Below the pieces are notes generated by a model. The model was not told the origin of the DNA. It made no database searches and saw nothing but the letters and a program-made list of their open reading frames with translations. From assembly GCA_903930345.1 (NCBI GenBank), contig CAIYYI010000684.1:1-64000 (forward strand): a stretch of 64,000 bases of DNA. The letters are read 5' to 3'. Shown piece after piece: positions 1-9,114 of the stretch (position 1 is its first letter; every line of letters starts with the position of its first letter). Origin of the DNA: an uncultured Verrucomicrobiota bacterium (lineage in GTDB: Bacteria > Verrucomicrobiota > Verrucomicrobiia > Limisphaerales > CAIYYI01). A program made the position numbers and the translations under genes.

Positions 1-981
1 CCCGATCCCCTCAAACTCATGGACTGGGGTATTTACCCCGACCGCGATGAGGACCAGCCTGACTGGCACATCGCCACCGCCGCCATTCAACGCCTCCGCC
101 AGGCAACCCCGGGCCAGCCCTTCTTCATCGCCGCCGGTTTCCGGCTCCCCCATGTGCCGTGTTACGCCACCAAACCCTGGTTTGACCAATTCCCGGAAAA
201 CGAAGTGCAACTCCCCCCGGTGCCGGACCGGGACCGTGCGGACGTGCCGCCCTTTGCCTGGTACCTGCATTGGAAGCTGCCCGAGCCCCGGTTAAGCTGG
301 CTCCAGGCCCAAAACCAGTGGCGCCCCCTGGTGCGCGCCTACCTGGCCAGCACCGCCTTCATGGACAGCCAGCTCGGCCGCCTGCTCACCACCCTGGACG
401 AGCTGAAACTGGCCGACCACACCGTGGTGGTCCTCTGGTCGGATAACGGCTGGCACCTGGGTGAAAAGCAGATCACGGGCAAGAACACCCTCTGGGAGCC
501 CTCCACCCGCGTGCCCCTGGTCTTTGCCGGGCCGGGCGTCAGCCAGGGGGGCCGCTGCCGGCAACCCGCAGAGCTGCTGGACCTCTACCCGACCCTGGTG
601 GAGCTGTGCGGGCTGCCCCCGCGCACGGGCCTGGAAGGGCACAGCCTGCTGCCCCAGTTGCGCCAGGACCAAACCCCGCGCCCCTGGCCCGCCCTCACCA
701 CCCACAACCCCAACAACCACTCCGTCCGCAGCACGGACTGGCGCTACACGCGGTACGCCAACGGCGCGGAGGAGCTTTACGATCTGCGGAACGACCCGCG
801 CGAGTGGACCAACCTCGTCGCCCGCCCGCAACATCAGGGCACCCTCAGCGAACTGCGCCGCTGGCTGCCGGCGACCAACGCCCCCCTGGCCCCCGGCAGC
901 GCCCAGCGCACGCTCACCTATGAAAACGGGGTCGCCACCTGGGAGGGCCGGGTGATCCCGCCCGACGCCACGCCGGACTGA
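1..981 (+). CDS. Sulfatase, C-terminal part (iduronate/choline-sulfatase-like)
   Basis: The reading frame is open from the first base, so the gene starts outside the window. The visible part is the second half of an alkaline-phosphatase-fold sulfatase: SDNGWHLGEK followed by KNTLWEPSTRVPLVFAGPG is the metal and sulfate-site region of iduronate-2-sulfatase-like enzymes, and LDLYPTLVELCGL is the usual downstream helix. The C-x-P-S-R site for formylglycine would lie upstream and cannot be checked. Such enzymes hydrolyse sulfate esters of polysaccharides outside the cytoplasm. The exact substrate cannot be told. The next gene begins 65 bp later on the same strand. Confidence 0.9.
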   Translation, partial: PDPLKLMDWGIYPDRDEDQPDWHIATAAIQRLRQATPGQPFFIAAGFRLPHVPCYATKPWFDQFPENEVQLPPVPDRDRADVPPFAWYLHWKLPEPRLSWLQAQNQWRPLVRAYLASTAFMDSQLGRLLTTLDELKLADHTVVVLWSDNGWHLGEKQITGKNTLWEPSTRVPLVFAGPGVSQGGRCRQPAELLDLYPTLVELCGLPPRTGLEGHSLLPQLRQDQTPRPWPALTTHNPNNHSVRSTDWRYTRYANGAEELYDLRNDPREWTNLVARPQHQGTLSELRRWLPATNAPLAPGSAQRTLTYENGVATWEGRVIPPDATPD

Positions 982-1046
982 TCCGCGCCGCGCAAAATTC
1001 CAACCGTCGGCTTGACCGCGCCGCTTCGCGTGGCACACTGTTCCCC

Positions 1047-2378
1047 ATGACCAAGACTGCTCTCCTGCTCGGGGCCGCCCTGTCCGTGGCGGCGGTGGCA
1101 TCGGCTGCCGATTTCAAAATCCACACCTTCAAGAAAATCCAGATCACCGACCAGTTCTGGTGCGAGGGTGCCTTTTACGGCGATTTCAACAAGGATGGCA
1201 AAATGGACCTCTGCGGCGGCCCCTTCTGGTGGGAAGGCCCGGACTTCAAAACCCGCCATGAGTTCCGCCCCGCCGACAAAACCTCCAAGGTCAAACAGCC
1301 CGATGGCTCCGAGGTGACCATCCCCGGCTACAAAGGCGGGCTCACCAAGGAAAACGATTACTCGGACAGCTTCCTTACCTACACCGACGACTTTGACCGC
1401 GACGGCTGGACCGACATCATGGTTTACGGCTTCCCCGGTAAGGAGGCCTTCTGGTACCGCAACCCCCAGAACAAGAAAAACGCCGAGGGCAAGGAGCACT
1501 GGCAGCGCGTCAAGGCCATTGATGTGCTCGACAATGAATCCCCCATGTTCGCGGATGTGAACGGCGACGGCAAAAACGACATCCTCTGCAACTCCTCCGG
1601 TTTCCTCACCTTCGCCACCGCCAATTCCGCCGACCCGCTCGCCCCCTGGGCGCTGTACAACATCTCCCCCAAGGGCAACTGGCAGCGGTTCAGCCACGGG
1701 ATCGGCATCGGGGATGTGAATGGCGATGGGCGCATGGATTTCCTGGAAGCCAACGGCTGGTGGGAACAGCCCGCCTCCCTCAAGGACAACCCGGTGTGGG
1801 CCAACCATCCCTTCCCCTTTGCCCCCAAGACCGGCTCCGCCCAGATGTACGCCTATGACTTCAACGGCGACGGCCTGAATGACATCCTCACCACCCTGGC
1901 CCCCCACAACTACGGCCTGGCCTGGTACCGCCAGACCCGCACCGATGGCCAGATCTCCTTCCAACAGAACCTCATCGTCAACCGCACCCCGGCGGAAAGC
2001 CCGTACGGCGTGAAGTTCTCCCAGATCCACGCCATTGACCTCGTGGACATGGATGGGGACGGCATCAAGGACATCGTCACCGGCAAACGCTTCTGGGCCC
2101 ACGGCCCCACCGGCGATGACGAGCCGGGCGCCCCGGCCGTGCTCTACTGGTTCCAAACCAGGCGCGGGGCCAACGGGACGGTTGATTTCGTACCGCACCT
2201 GGTGGATGACAACAGTGGCGTCGGCACCCAGGTGGCCGCCGCAGACATCAATGGCGACCGGCTGCCCGACATCATCGTGGGCAACAAGAAAGGCATCTTT
2301 GTATTCCTGCACGAGGCGAAATCCGTGAGCCAGCCGGAGTATGACCAGGCCCAGCCCAAGCGGGTGGCCGGCCAATAG
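1047..2378 (+). CDS. Secreted FG-GAP/VCBS repeat protein
   Basis: A 443-residue protein with a clear signal peptide (residues 1-20, ending ASA). At least seven calcium-binding D-x-N-x-D-G loops of the FG-GAP/VCBS type are spread along it, for example DFNKDGKMDL, DVNGDGKNDI, DFNGDGLNDI and DMDGDGIKDI. This spacing fits a seven-bladed beta-propeller. In planctomycetes and verrucomicrobia such proteins are secreted, often next to sulfatases, and are thought to bind surfaces or glycans; no catalytic activity can be assigned. It ends 17 bp before the epimerase gene, so the two may be cotranscribed. Confidence 0.85.
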   Translation: MTKTALLLGAALSVAAVASAADFKIHTFKKIQITDQFWCEGAFYGDFNKDGKMDLCGGPFWWEGPDFKTRHEFRPADKTSKVKQPDGSEVTIPGYKGGLTKENDYSDSFLTYTDDFDRDGWTDIMVYGFPGKEAFWYRNPQNKKNAEGKEHWQRVKAIDVLDNESPMFADVNGDGKNDILCNSSGFLTFATANSADPLAPWALYNISPKGNWQRFSHGIGIGDVNGDGRMDFLEANGWWEQPASLKDNPVWANHPFPFAPKTGSAQMYAYDFNGDGLNDILTTLAPHNYGLAWYRQTRTDGQISFQQNLIVNRTPAESPYGVKFSQIHAIDLVDMDGDGIKDIVTGKRFWAHGPTGDDEPGAPAVLYWFQTRRGANGTVDFVPHLVDDNSGVGTQVAAADINGDRLPDIIVGNKKGIFVFLHEAKSVSQPEYDQAQPKRVAGQ

Positions 2379-2395
2379 CAGCCGCGCGCGGCCGC

Positions 2396-3457
2396 ATGCA
2401 ACTTCAGCACCGCCGTTTCCAGTTAAAACTGGCGCAGCCGTGGCGCATTGCGCGCTCCGCCTCGCCTCTGGGCATTGGCGAGTTCTCCCTTGTGCTGCTG
2501 GAGCTGCGCGACGCCGGCGGCCGCCTCGGCCGGGGCGAAACCGCCCCCTCGCGCCATTACGGTGAAACCCCGGACTCCGTCGGCCAATTCCTGCAGCGGG
2601 TGAATCCCACGCGGCTCTCCTTCCATGATGTGCCGGGCAGCCGCGCCTATCTGGACACGCTGAGCCCGGGTGATCACGCCGCCAAGGCCGCCGTGGAGGT
2701 GGCCCTGGTGGACGGGGCCGCGCGCCTCGCCCGCCAGCCCGCCCACGCCTGGCTCGGCGTCCCCTTCACCGAGGGCCGCCACGTCACCTCCTTCAGCATC
2801 GGCATCGCCGAGCCCGACCTCATCCGCCAGAAAGTCGCGGACGCCGCCGAGCACCCCATCCTGAAGCTCAAGCTCGGCGCGGGGGAGGAGGCGGACCGCC
2901 GGATGCTCGCCGCCCTGCGCGCGGTGGCCCCGGAAAAAACCGTGCGGGTGGATGCCAACGAGGCCTGGGCGGACTGCGAGCTGGCCGCGCGGCAACTGGA
3001 CTGGCTCGCCGCCGATGGCCGCGTGGAATTCGTGGAGCAGCCCCTGCCGGCCGGCGCCCGCCCGGAGGATCAGGCGTGGCTGAAAGCCCGCTCACCCCTG
3101 CCGCTCATCGCGGATGAATCCTGCCGGCTGGCGGGGGATGTGGCGGCCTGCTCCCCGTTCTTTCACGGCATCAACGTCAAGCTGGTGAAAATCGGCGGGC
3201 TGCTGGCCGCCCGGGCCGCCCTGCGGGAGGCGCGCGCCCTGGGGCTGCGGACCATGTTCGGCTGCATGCTGGAATCCAGCCTGCTCATCAGCGCCGCCGC
3301 CCATCTGGCGGGCCTCTGTGATTACCTGGATCTGGATGGCCACCTGCTGGCCGCCAACGATCCCTTTGTGGGCGTGGGCGTCCGCGAGGGAGTGCTCTCC
3401 TTCGCCACCGCCCCGGACCCCTGGGGCCTGCAAGTCATCCCCCGGCCTGGGATCTGA
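2396..3457 (+). CDS. Dipeptide epimerase, enolase superfamily (L-Ala-D/L-Glu epimerase-like)
   Basis: A 353-residue muconate-lactonising/enolase superfamily protein. Metal ligands are Asp186 in VDANEAW, Glu214 in FVEQPLP and Asp240 in IADES. The catalytic lysine pair is visible as the K-x-K motif (157-159) and a lysine at about 262 in the NVKLVK strand. This arrangement matches L-Ala-D/L-Glu epimerases, which recycle cell-wall dipeptides in the cytoplasm. The specificity for Ala-Glu is inferred; other dipeptides are possible. There is no signal peptide. It is the last gene of a short same-strand run. Confidence 0.85.
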   Translation: MQLQHRRFQLKLAQPWRIARSASPLGIGEFSLVLLELRDAGGRLGRGETAPSRHYGETPDSVGQFLQRVNPTRLSFHDVPGSRAYLDTLSPGDHAAKAAVEVALVDGAARLARQPAHAWLGVPFTEGRHVTSFSIGIAEPDLIRQKVADAAEHPILKLKLGAGEEADRRMLAALRAVAPEKTVRVDANEAWADCELAARQLDWLAADGRVEFVEQPLPAGARPEDQAWLKARSPLPLIADESCRLAGDVAACSPFFHGINVKLVKIGGLLAARAALREARALGLRTMFGCMLESSLLISAAAHLAGLCDYLDLDGHLLAANDPFVGVGVREGVLSFATAPDPWGLQVIPRPGI

Positions 3458-3699
3458 GTGGGCAAACCAGCACCACCCGGCTGGCCCCAATCCCTTTGGA
3501 TGCAACGGGGAATCTGATTGATCGCGCACTGATGGGGCAGCGGGCCAGCAGACTTCGGTTATCGCGGTTGTCTTTTTGCCCCTGACATCCTAAGGTGATC
3601 GCATGAACGACCATCTTGGCACCAATTCCGTGTTTGTCGCCTGACATCTGCTGAAGTGGAAAAAATTCACCGATAATGTAGTTCGACGGTCACAAGCAA

Positions 3700-3945
3700 A
3701 TGCGCAAAGTAGCTCCTATCGTCTTTATTCTGTTTGCAACCGGAATCGCTGTCCTCTTGACGACTCCCAGAAGACGTCTTCCGTTGCCCACGCCAAACCC
3801 CACCCTAACTCTTCTCGGCTATACCAGCAACGTGGTGGCTGGCTTCTCCACCTGCTTTGCAGTCACAAACGCCAGCCCCGGCCCAGTGATCCGACATGTT
3901 TGTGTTTCGAAACTCAGCGGCGTGGAGCCGCTGCCGCAGGTCTAG
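3700..3945 (+). CDS. Small membrane-anchored hypothetical protein, probably truncated
   Basis: An 81-residue ORF with an N-terminal hydrophobic helix (VAPIVFILFATGIAVLL), followed by a stretch containing LLGYTSNVVAG and CFAVTNASPGPV. This resembles short, one-helix verrucomicrobial proteins with a beta-rich exterior in which an FxVTN segment is typical. Those I recall are longer, so the stop after VEPLPQV suggests a truncated copy. The 242 bp before it are lower in GC than their surroundings and show no gene. The protein at 45497 has a similar plan. No function is known. Confidence 0.45.
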   Translation: MRKVAPIVFILFATGIAVLLTTPRRRLPLPTPNPTLTLLGYTSNVVAGFSTCFAVTNASPGPVIRHVCVSKLSGVEPLPQV

Positions 3946-3960
3946 AAGGGGAGAGAGACC

Positions 3961-6150
3961 ATGAAAATCCGCACATCCCTCAAAACGCCCTGCCACAGGC
4001 TGTTGTGGCTAGTCTGCCTCCTGTTCCTGCTGGCCCTGGGCGGATCCGCCGCCGAACCTGAGGCGCTGCTCGTCAGCCGCTTCCTGCCCGTCAAACCCCT
4101 CAGTCGAGCCCGCCGCCCAGCCCCCATCGCGGTCATGCTGGAGAACACCGGCGCGGCCAGCCTGTCGGCTCGGGCCAGCCTGGTGCTGCCAGCAGGGGTG
4201 CGGCTCGTGGGCTCGAAGATCGCCCCGGCCGCCCGCTTGGAGCCGGGCGAATCCCGAACCTTCTCCTGGATGATTGAGGCCGACGCACCCGGCCCCTGCA
4301 CGCTCCAGTTGCAGGTGACCGCCGGGGACCTGCCGGTCACCAATGCCACCCTGGCCCTGGATTTCCTCCCCGCCCTGGAGGCGCGCTCCCTCGCCTACCT
4401 CCCGGACCCGGTCCCGGCCCCCACCCGGGTGCTCGTGGGGGCGCACCACTGCCCCCTCTGGGAGGCCGACAAGCCCTACATGTGGGCCAACGTCCTCAAG
4501 CACCCCGAGCGCACCCCCGCCCTCGGCTTCTACGCGCAGGAGAGCCCAGAGGTCTCCGACTGGGAAACGAAGTGGGCCGTGGAACACGGCATCTCCTTCT
4601 TTGTCTATTGCTGGTACCGCACCAGCCAGGGCGGTGCGGTGAAGATCCAGTACGGCAGCGCGATCCACGATGCCCTCTTCAAGTCGCGCTTCGCCGGCCG
4701 GATGAAGTTCACCATCATGTGGGAAAACCAGTCGCGCGGCCACGCCGGCGTGGCGGATGAACGCGACCTCTTCACCCACCTGCTCCCCTACTGGATGACC
4801 AACTACTTCCAGCACCCGGGCTACCTGAAGGTGGACAATCAGCCGCTCCTCTTCATCTACCGGCCGGAGTACCTGGTGCAGGACCTGGGCAGCGTGGCCA
4901 ACGTCCGACAGGCCTTCGACCGCATGCGCCAGGTCTGCCGCGGCGCGGGCTTCGCCGGGCTCCACCTCCTCGGCGAATACCGCGGGCTTGATCCCAAGCA
5001 TCTCCAGCTGATGCGCGAGCTCGGCCTCGATTACACCTTCGCCTATTGCTGGGGGATCCCCAACAGCCCAGCCCCGGCGCAGGCCATCGCCGCCCAGCTG
5101 AAATCCATCCGCAAAACGCAGGAGCTGGACATCCTCCCTCAGGTGGTGACCGTCTCCCAGGCCTGGAGCGGCTGGCGCGACGAAGGCAGCATCTGGAAGC
5201 TCCCCCCGGCGGACTTCGAGTCGCTGCTCCGCCAGGCCCGCGATTTCATCACCACCCTCCCCGCCAACCAGCTTGGCAGCCGCCTGCTCCTCCTCGACAA
5301 CTGGAACGAGTGGGGCGAAGGCCACTACCTCGCCCCGTATCGCGAGTATGGGTTCGGCTACCTTGACGCCGTCCGCCGCGTTTTCTCCACCGCGCCCGCA
5401 GACCATGTGGACCTGCTCCCCGAGGACATCGGCTGCGGCCCGTATGACACCCCTTACCGGGAGCAGGCCCGCGTGGCCGAGGAGTCGCGCCGGCTACTCG
5501 CCCGCCCGGCCACCAAGCCCGGGAAACACCCCACCGGCCTCGTCGCCTGGTGGGCCTTTGATGAGGCCTCGACCAACCAGGTGACGCTGGATTATGCGGG
5601 CCACCGCCTCGGCGGCCGGCTGCACGGCGCCGCCCGCACCAACGGCCTGAACGGGGCTGCCCTCGTCTGCGATGGCGGCACGGTACGCGTGGAAAACCAT
5701 CGCCTGCTCTCCCCCGCAGACGCGCTCACGCTCTCCTGCTGGGTGAAAACCGCCGTGGCCAACCAGGACAACCGCTGGTTCATCAACCGCGTCGTGGCGG
5801 GCCACACCGCCGCCGGCTATCGCCTGGGCGTGCTGGGAGGCCGCCCTTGCTTTGAAGTGCCGCAGACCGACTGGAGCCACCACCTCAAGGCCTCCGCTCC
5901 GCTGCCTGTCGGCCGGTGGGTCCACCTGGCCGGCACCTTCGATGGCCGCACTATGCGCCTCTACGTGGATGGCGGTGAGCAGGGCACCCTGGAGCGGCCC
6001 GGCCCGGTCAACCCGAGCGAGGCCCCCCTCTGCCTGGGCGGCTACGAGCCGGGCCACCCCGCTCACTTCACCGGCCTGCTGGACGAAGTGCAGCTCTACG
6101 ACCGCGCCCTCACCCCCGCCGAAATCCGCACCCTGGCAACCGATCGCTAA
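3961..6150 (+). CDS. Secreted glycoside hydrolase family 99-like (WbsX-type) protein with LamG domain
   Basis: A 729-residue protein. Residues 1-32 are a signal peptide. About 35-135 form a beta-sandwich-like region. About 145-480 form a GH99-like/WbsX domain, seen in VLVGAHHCPLW, FFVYCWYR, MKFTIMWEN and LLLDNWNEWGEGHYL. About 525-729 is a LamG/concanavalin-like domain (GLVAWWAFDE, LSCWVKT, LYVDGGEQG, GLLDEVQLYDRALTPAEI). GH99-like enzymes act on mannans or related glycans, and LamG domains bind carbohydrate, so export for polysaccharide breakdown is the best inference. The start has a purine-rich GGGGAGAGA just upstream. It converges on the next gene with a 3-bp gap. Confidence 0.8.
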   Translation: MKIRTSLKTPCHRLLWLVCLLFLLALGGSAAEPEALLVSRFLPVKPLSRARRPAPIAVMLENTGAASLSARASLVLPAGVRLVGSKIAPAARLEPGESRTFSWMIEADAPGPCTLQLQVTAGDLPVTNATLALDFLPALEARSLAYLPDPVPAPTRVLVGAHHCPLWEADKPYMWANVLKHPERTPALGFYAQESPEVSDWETKWAVEHGISFFVYCWYRTSQGGAVKIQYGSAIHDALFKSRFAGRMKFTIMWENQSRGHAGVADERDLFTHLLPYWMTNYFQHPGYLKVDNQPLLFIYRPEYLVQDLGSVANVRQAFDRMRQVCRGAGFAGLHLLGEYRGLDPKHLQLMRELGLDYTFAYCWGIPNSPAPAQAIAAQLKSIRKTQELDILPQVVTVSQAWSGWRDEGSIWKLPPADFESLLRQARDFITTLPANQLGSRLLLLDNWNEWGEGHYLAPYREYGFGYLDAVRRVFSTAPADHVDLLPEDIGCGPYDTPYREQARVAEESRRLLARPATKPGKHPTGLVAWWAFDEASTNQVTLDYAGHRLGGRLHGAARTNGLNGAALVCDGGTVRVENHRLLSPADALTLSCWVKTAVANQDNRWFINRVVAGHTAAGYRLGVLGGRPCFEVPQTDWSHHLKASAPLPVGRWVHLAGTFDGRTMRLYVDGGEQGTLERPGPVNPSEAPLCLGGYEPGHPAHFTGLLDEVQLYDRALTPAEIRTLATDR

Positions 6151-6153
6151 CCC

Positions 6154-9114
6154 TCACTTGCACGACCGGTTCACGCCCAAGTCTGGCCGGGCACCCGCCA
6201 TGTCCATGCGCGGGCGCTCCGCCATTTCCTTCAGGGCGGGAGTAAAGGTCTTCAGCACCGCCTGGTAATCCGGATCGCTCGTGGAGGCGAACACCGCGCG
6301 GCCGCACGCCTCGGTGCCGCCCGCCGCCCGGGCCAGCGGGGCCAACAGGAAACGGTTCAATTGCGGGTTCGTGATCCGGGTCCAGAACGGGCGCGGTATC
6401 CGGCCCCCCTCGTGGCAGCCCGCGCAGCGGCGCGCGGCCACCTCCGCCAGGGTCTGGTCCAGCGCGGGCGGGTATACTCTCCGGCTCCCCTGGCTTTCCG
6501 GGTTGCTGGTCTCGGAGCTGCCATAATACGGGATGTTCAGGTCGATCCACGCCAGCACCCGCCGGCGCGCGGCCTCGGGCAATTGGATCCGGGGCTGCCC
6601 GACGGCATCCGGGTGATTTTTCAGGAGCAGATCCGCCAGCTTGCTCTTCGGCGATCCCCAGGCGAGCGGGCGAATCTCCAGGATGTTGGTCTCAAACCCG
6701 TTGTAGGTCGGGATCCAGCTCACATAAGGGCTGTCCCACTGGGCCTCGCCGGCCTTGCGCCGCCCCCGCGCCAGCGTTTCGTAGGAGACGTTGAAGTAAT
6801 CGGTTGTGTCCCCGCTCAGGTCCACCTGCTGCGGCGCGTTCGCCCCGCTGTGGCAGCTTGCGCAGTGCTGGTCCAGCACCGGCTGCACCACCCGCGCATA
6901 CTCGAACCCGCCCGGGCCCCACTCCGGCGGCACGATCTTCTGGGGCGCCTGGCGCAGCGCCAGGGTTTGCGCCGTCGCCCGCACCACGCTCCCCCGGTGC
7001 TCATGGCAGCCCACGCAGCCCTGCACCTCCCCGGCGGCCAGGTGGGTGAAGCTGCGCATCCGCTGCAGCGCACGGCCCTGGGCATCCAGCGCGATGAAAT
7101 AGATTGGCAGCCCCGCCGGCACTTCGAAATTGGCTGAGCCATCCTCCTCCACCGCCACCTCTCCCAGCACGTCCTTGGCGGCGTAGGTCGCCCCGGCCGA
7201 GATCACCGGAAACTGGAACCCGAACGCCCGCTTGTCCGGGTGGATGCGCACGCTCTTGGCCATCTCATGCACGATCCGCAGGCGCTTGATCTCCCCCCGC
7301 TTCACCAGCGGCTCCAGCCCGTTGTAAACGTCCTGCAAATAAAGCACCGCCCGGTTCCGCTGCGCCAGGTCCGGATCAATGCGGGAGGCCGTCACCGGCG
7401 GCGTGGCGCGTGGGCGCAGCGGCTGCATCCCGAAGTACTGCCGTCCGTCCCCCGGCGCGGCCAGGGCCACGGAGACGCATTTGCCCGTGAAGTCCCGCAC
7501 CAGCACCGGACCGCGCGCGGAGACCAGGAAGCGCGCGCTGTCCAGCGGATACGGGCTGCTGTACGGCTTGGCCCCCTCAAAATTCCCGTTCCCGTCCTGC
7601 GCGGCGGGAATTCTCACCTCCGGCGTCACATTCCAGATCGCCTCCTGCGCGTTCACCCCGCGCGTGCGGTCAATCACCCCGATGGCGCCCCGGGCCGGGC
7701 CGTTGTGGCCGGTCATGGTGCAGATGATCCGGGTGGTCCCGGGGATGGGCCGGGCCTCCATGAAGGTGCCGGGGGAGATCACGCGGTTGCCAAAATATCC
7801 CGCCAGGCCGGTGCCATCCGGGTTGATCGTCCAGAGGCTCTGGATGGGGATGGCCGGTTTGTCCACATATTCCCAGCGGCTGTAGAGGATGCGCCCGTCC
7901 GCCAGCGGATACGGCGTGAAGTCATTCAAATAATTGGCCGAGAGCGGCCGGACCTGCGTCCCATCCGCGTTCATCCGGTGAACGATGCCCACGGGGGAGT
8001 TCCAGCAGTAGGCGAACTGCGCCTGCCGGGTGCTGACGAACACGATCCCGCCATCCGGCAGCCAGCACCCGTTGTAGTCGTGCCATTCCCCGGCGGTCAG
8101 CGCCTTCCGCCCGCCGCCATCGCTCCCCACCTGCCACAGGTGGTAGCCCTCCGTGCCGCTTTGGCGCAGGCTGAACAGGACCGTCCGGCCATTGTGGCTC
8201 ACGTCGCAGTCCAGCATCTGGCCCGCTCCGGCCGCCGCCAGCTCCACCGGCGGCACCTCGGGCCGGTGCAGCGAGACCCGGTAAAGCCCGCCCCCCGCGT
8301 TGAAATCCTCGTTGTGGTACGTATAGACATGGGTGGCGTTGATCTCCCGCCGGGCGATCACCACCGCCTCGTCGGTGTCGAACAGCAGCACCTCCCGCTG
8401 CAGCCGCGCCAGCGCCTCCGCCACCTCCGCCCCGGCCGCCTGCGGTTGCCGCAGCGCGGCCAGCTCCGTGCGGTGCCGCGCGGCGGCGGCATATTTCACG
8501 CCATGGATCTGCTCCAGCTCGGCGATCAATTCGGCCAGCCGCCCGGCATCCACCCGCTCCAGGGATGCCTCCCCCGTGGGTGCCAGTTGGCGTCCCTCCT
8601 CCTCCGTCAGAGCGCGGGGGAATATCCGGATTTCCGACGCCCCGGGATTCAGCCCGCCATGCGAGCTGAGGAAGCGGAGGGACAGGCGGTCCGTCAACAC
8701 CGGCTGGGGCAGGCTGATCCGTTGCGGCCCGGCGGTCATCTGGAGCCGGCCGGTCTTGAGGGGTGCCGCCTGGTCCGGCAGACGGACCTCATAATCCTTC
8801 CAGCACTCCGTCAGCATCCAGGCCGTGCGCCCGTGATAGACCAGCTCCCCCACCGTGACCGGCTGCGGCCACTGGAAGGTGATCTCCGCACCTTGCCGGT
8901 GCGTTTCCCCCTGGACGCACCAGGCCTGGTCCACATCCTGGCGGCCCAGCGCCTCCGGAATCCGGCCATCCGCAACGAATGCCGCCCGGTACTGGCGGTT
9001 GTATTCGGAGGAGGCCGTGATCCGCGCCTGCGGCGCAAGGTTGACCGGCAACGACGCCCCGAAGACGGGGACCGCGACCAGACATCCGGCAATCATCCAA
9101 CGGAGCGGCTTCAT
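6154..9114 (-). CDS. HzsA-related three-haem cytochrome with PD40-type propeller
   Basis: A 986-residue exported protein (signal peptide MKPLRWMIAGCLVAVPVFGA). An N-terminal discoidin-like sugar-binding region comes first, then TolB/PD40-type propeller strands (SHNGRTVLFSLRQSG, NADGTQVRPLSANYL). The C-terminal half resembles the middle domain of hydrazine synthase alpha and carries three CxxCH haem sites at about residues 698 (CVGCH), 750 (CASCH) and 895 (CAGCH). Despite the name, such proteins are common in planctomycetes and verrucomicrobia without anammox; a periplasmic redox role is inferred. I chose the start at 9114 because its ATG overlaps the stop of the upstream gene as ATGA, which implies translational coupling. 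Confidence 0.8.
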   Translation of the reverse strand: MKPLRWMIAGCLVAVPVFGASLPVNLAPQARITASSEYNRQYRAAFVADGRIPEALGRQDVDQAWCVQGETHRQGAEITFQWPQPVTVGELVYHGRTAWMLTECWKDYEVRLPDQAAPLKTGRLQMTAGPQRISLPQPVLTDRLSLRFLSSHGGLNPGASEIRIFPRALTEEEGRQLAPTGEASLERVDAGRLAELIAELEQIHGVKYAAAARHRTELAALRQPQAAGAEVAEALARLQREVLLFDTDEAVVIARREINATHVYTYHNEDFNAGGGLYRVSLHRPEVPPVELAAAGAGQMLDCDVSHNGRTVLFSLRQSGTEGYHLWQVGSDGGGRKALTAGEWHDYNGCWLPDGGIVFVSTRQAQFAYCWNSPVGIVHRMNADGTQVRPLSANYLNDFTPYPLADGRILYSRWEYVDKPAIPIQSLWTINPDGTGLAGYFGNRVISPGTFMEARPIPGTTRIICTMTGHNGPARGAIGVIDRTRGVNAQEAIWNVTPEVRIPAAQDGNGNFEGAKPYSSPYPLDSARFLVSARGPVLVRDFTGKCVSVALAAPGDGRQYFGMQPLRPRATPPVTASRIDPDLAQRNRAVLYLQDVYNGLEPLVKRGEIKRLRIVHEMAKSVRIHPDKRAFGFQFPVISAGATYAAKDVLGEVAVEEDGSANFEVPAGLPIYFIALDAQGRALQRMRSFTHLAAGEVQGCVGCHEHRGSVVRATAQTLALRQAPQKIVPPEWGPGGFEYARVVQPVLDQHCASCHSGANAPQQVDLSGDTTDYFNVSYETLARGRRKAGEAQWDSPYVSWIPTYNGFETNILEIRPLAWGSPKSKLADLLLKNHPDAVGQPRIQLPEAARRRVLAWIDLNIPYYGSSETSNPESQGSRRVYPPALDQTLAEVAARRCAGCHEGGRIPRPFWTRITNPQLNRFLLAPLARAAGGTEACGRAVFASTSDPDYQAVLKTFTPALKEMAERPRMDMAGARPDLGVNRSCK

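Noticed and set aside
3616-3635. TTGGCACC as a sigma-54 promoter
   Set aside because: The -12 GC is missing at the required distance, and no sigma-54 activator is near.
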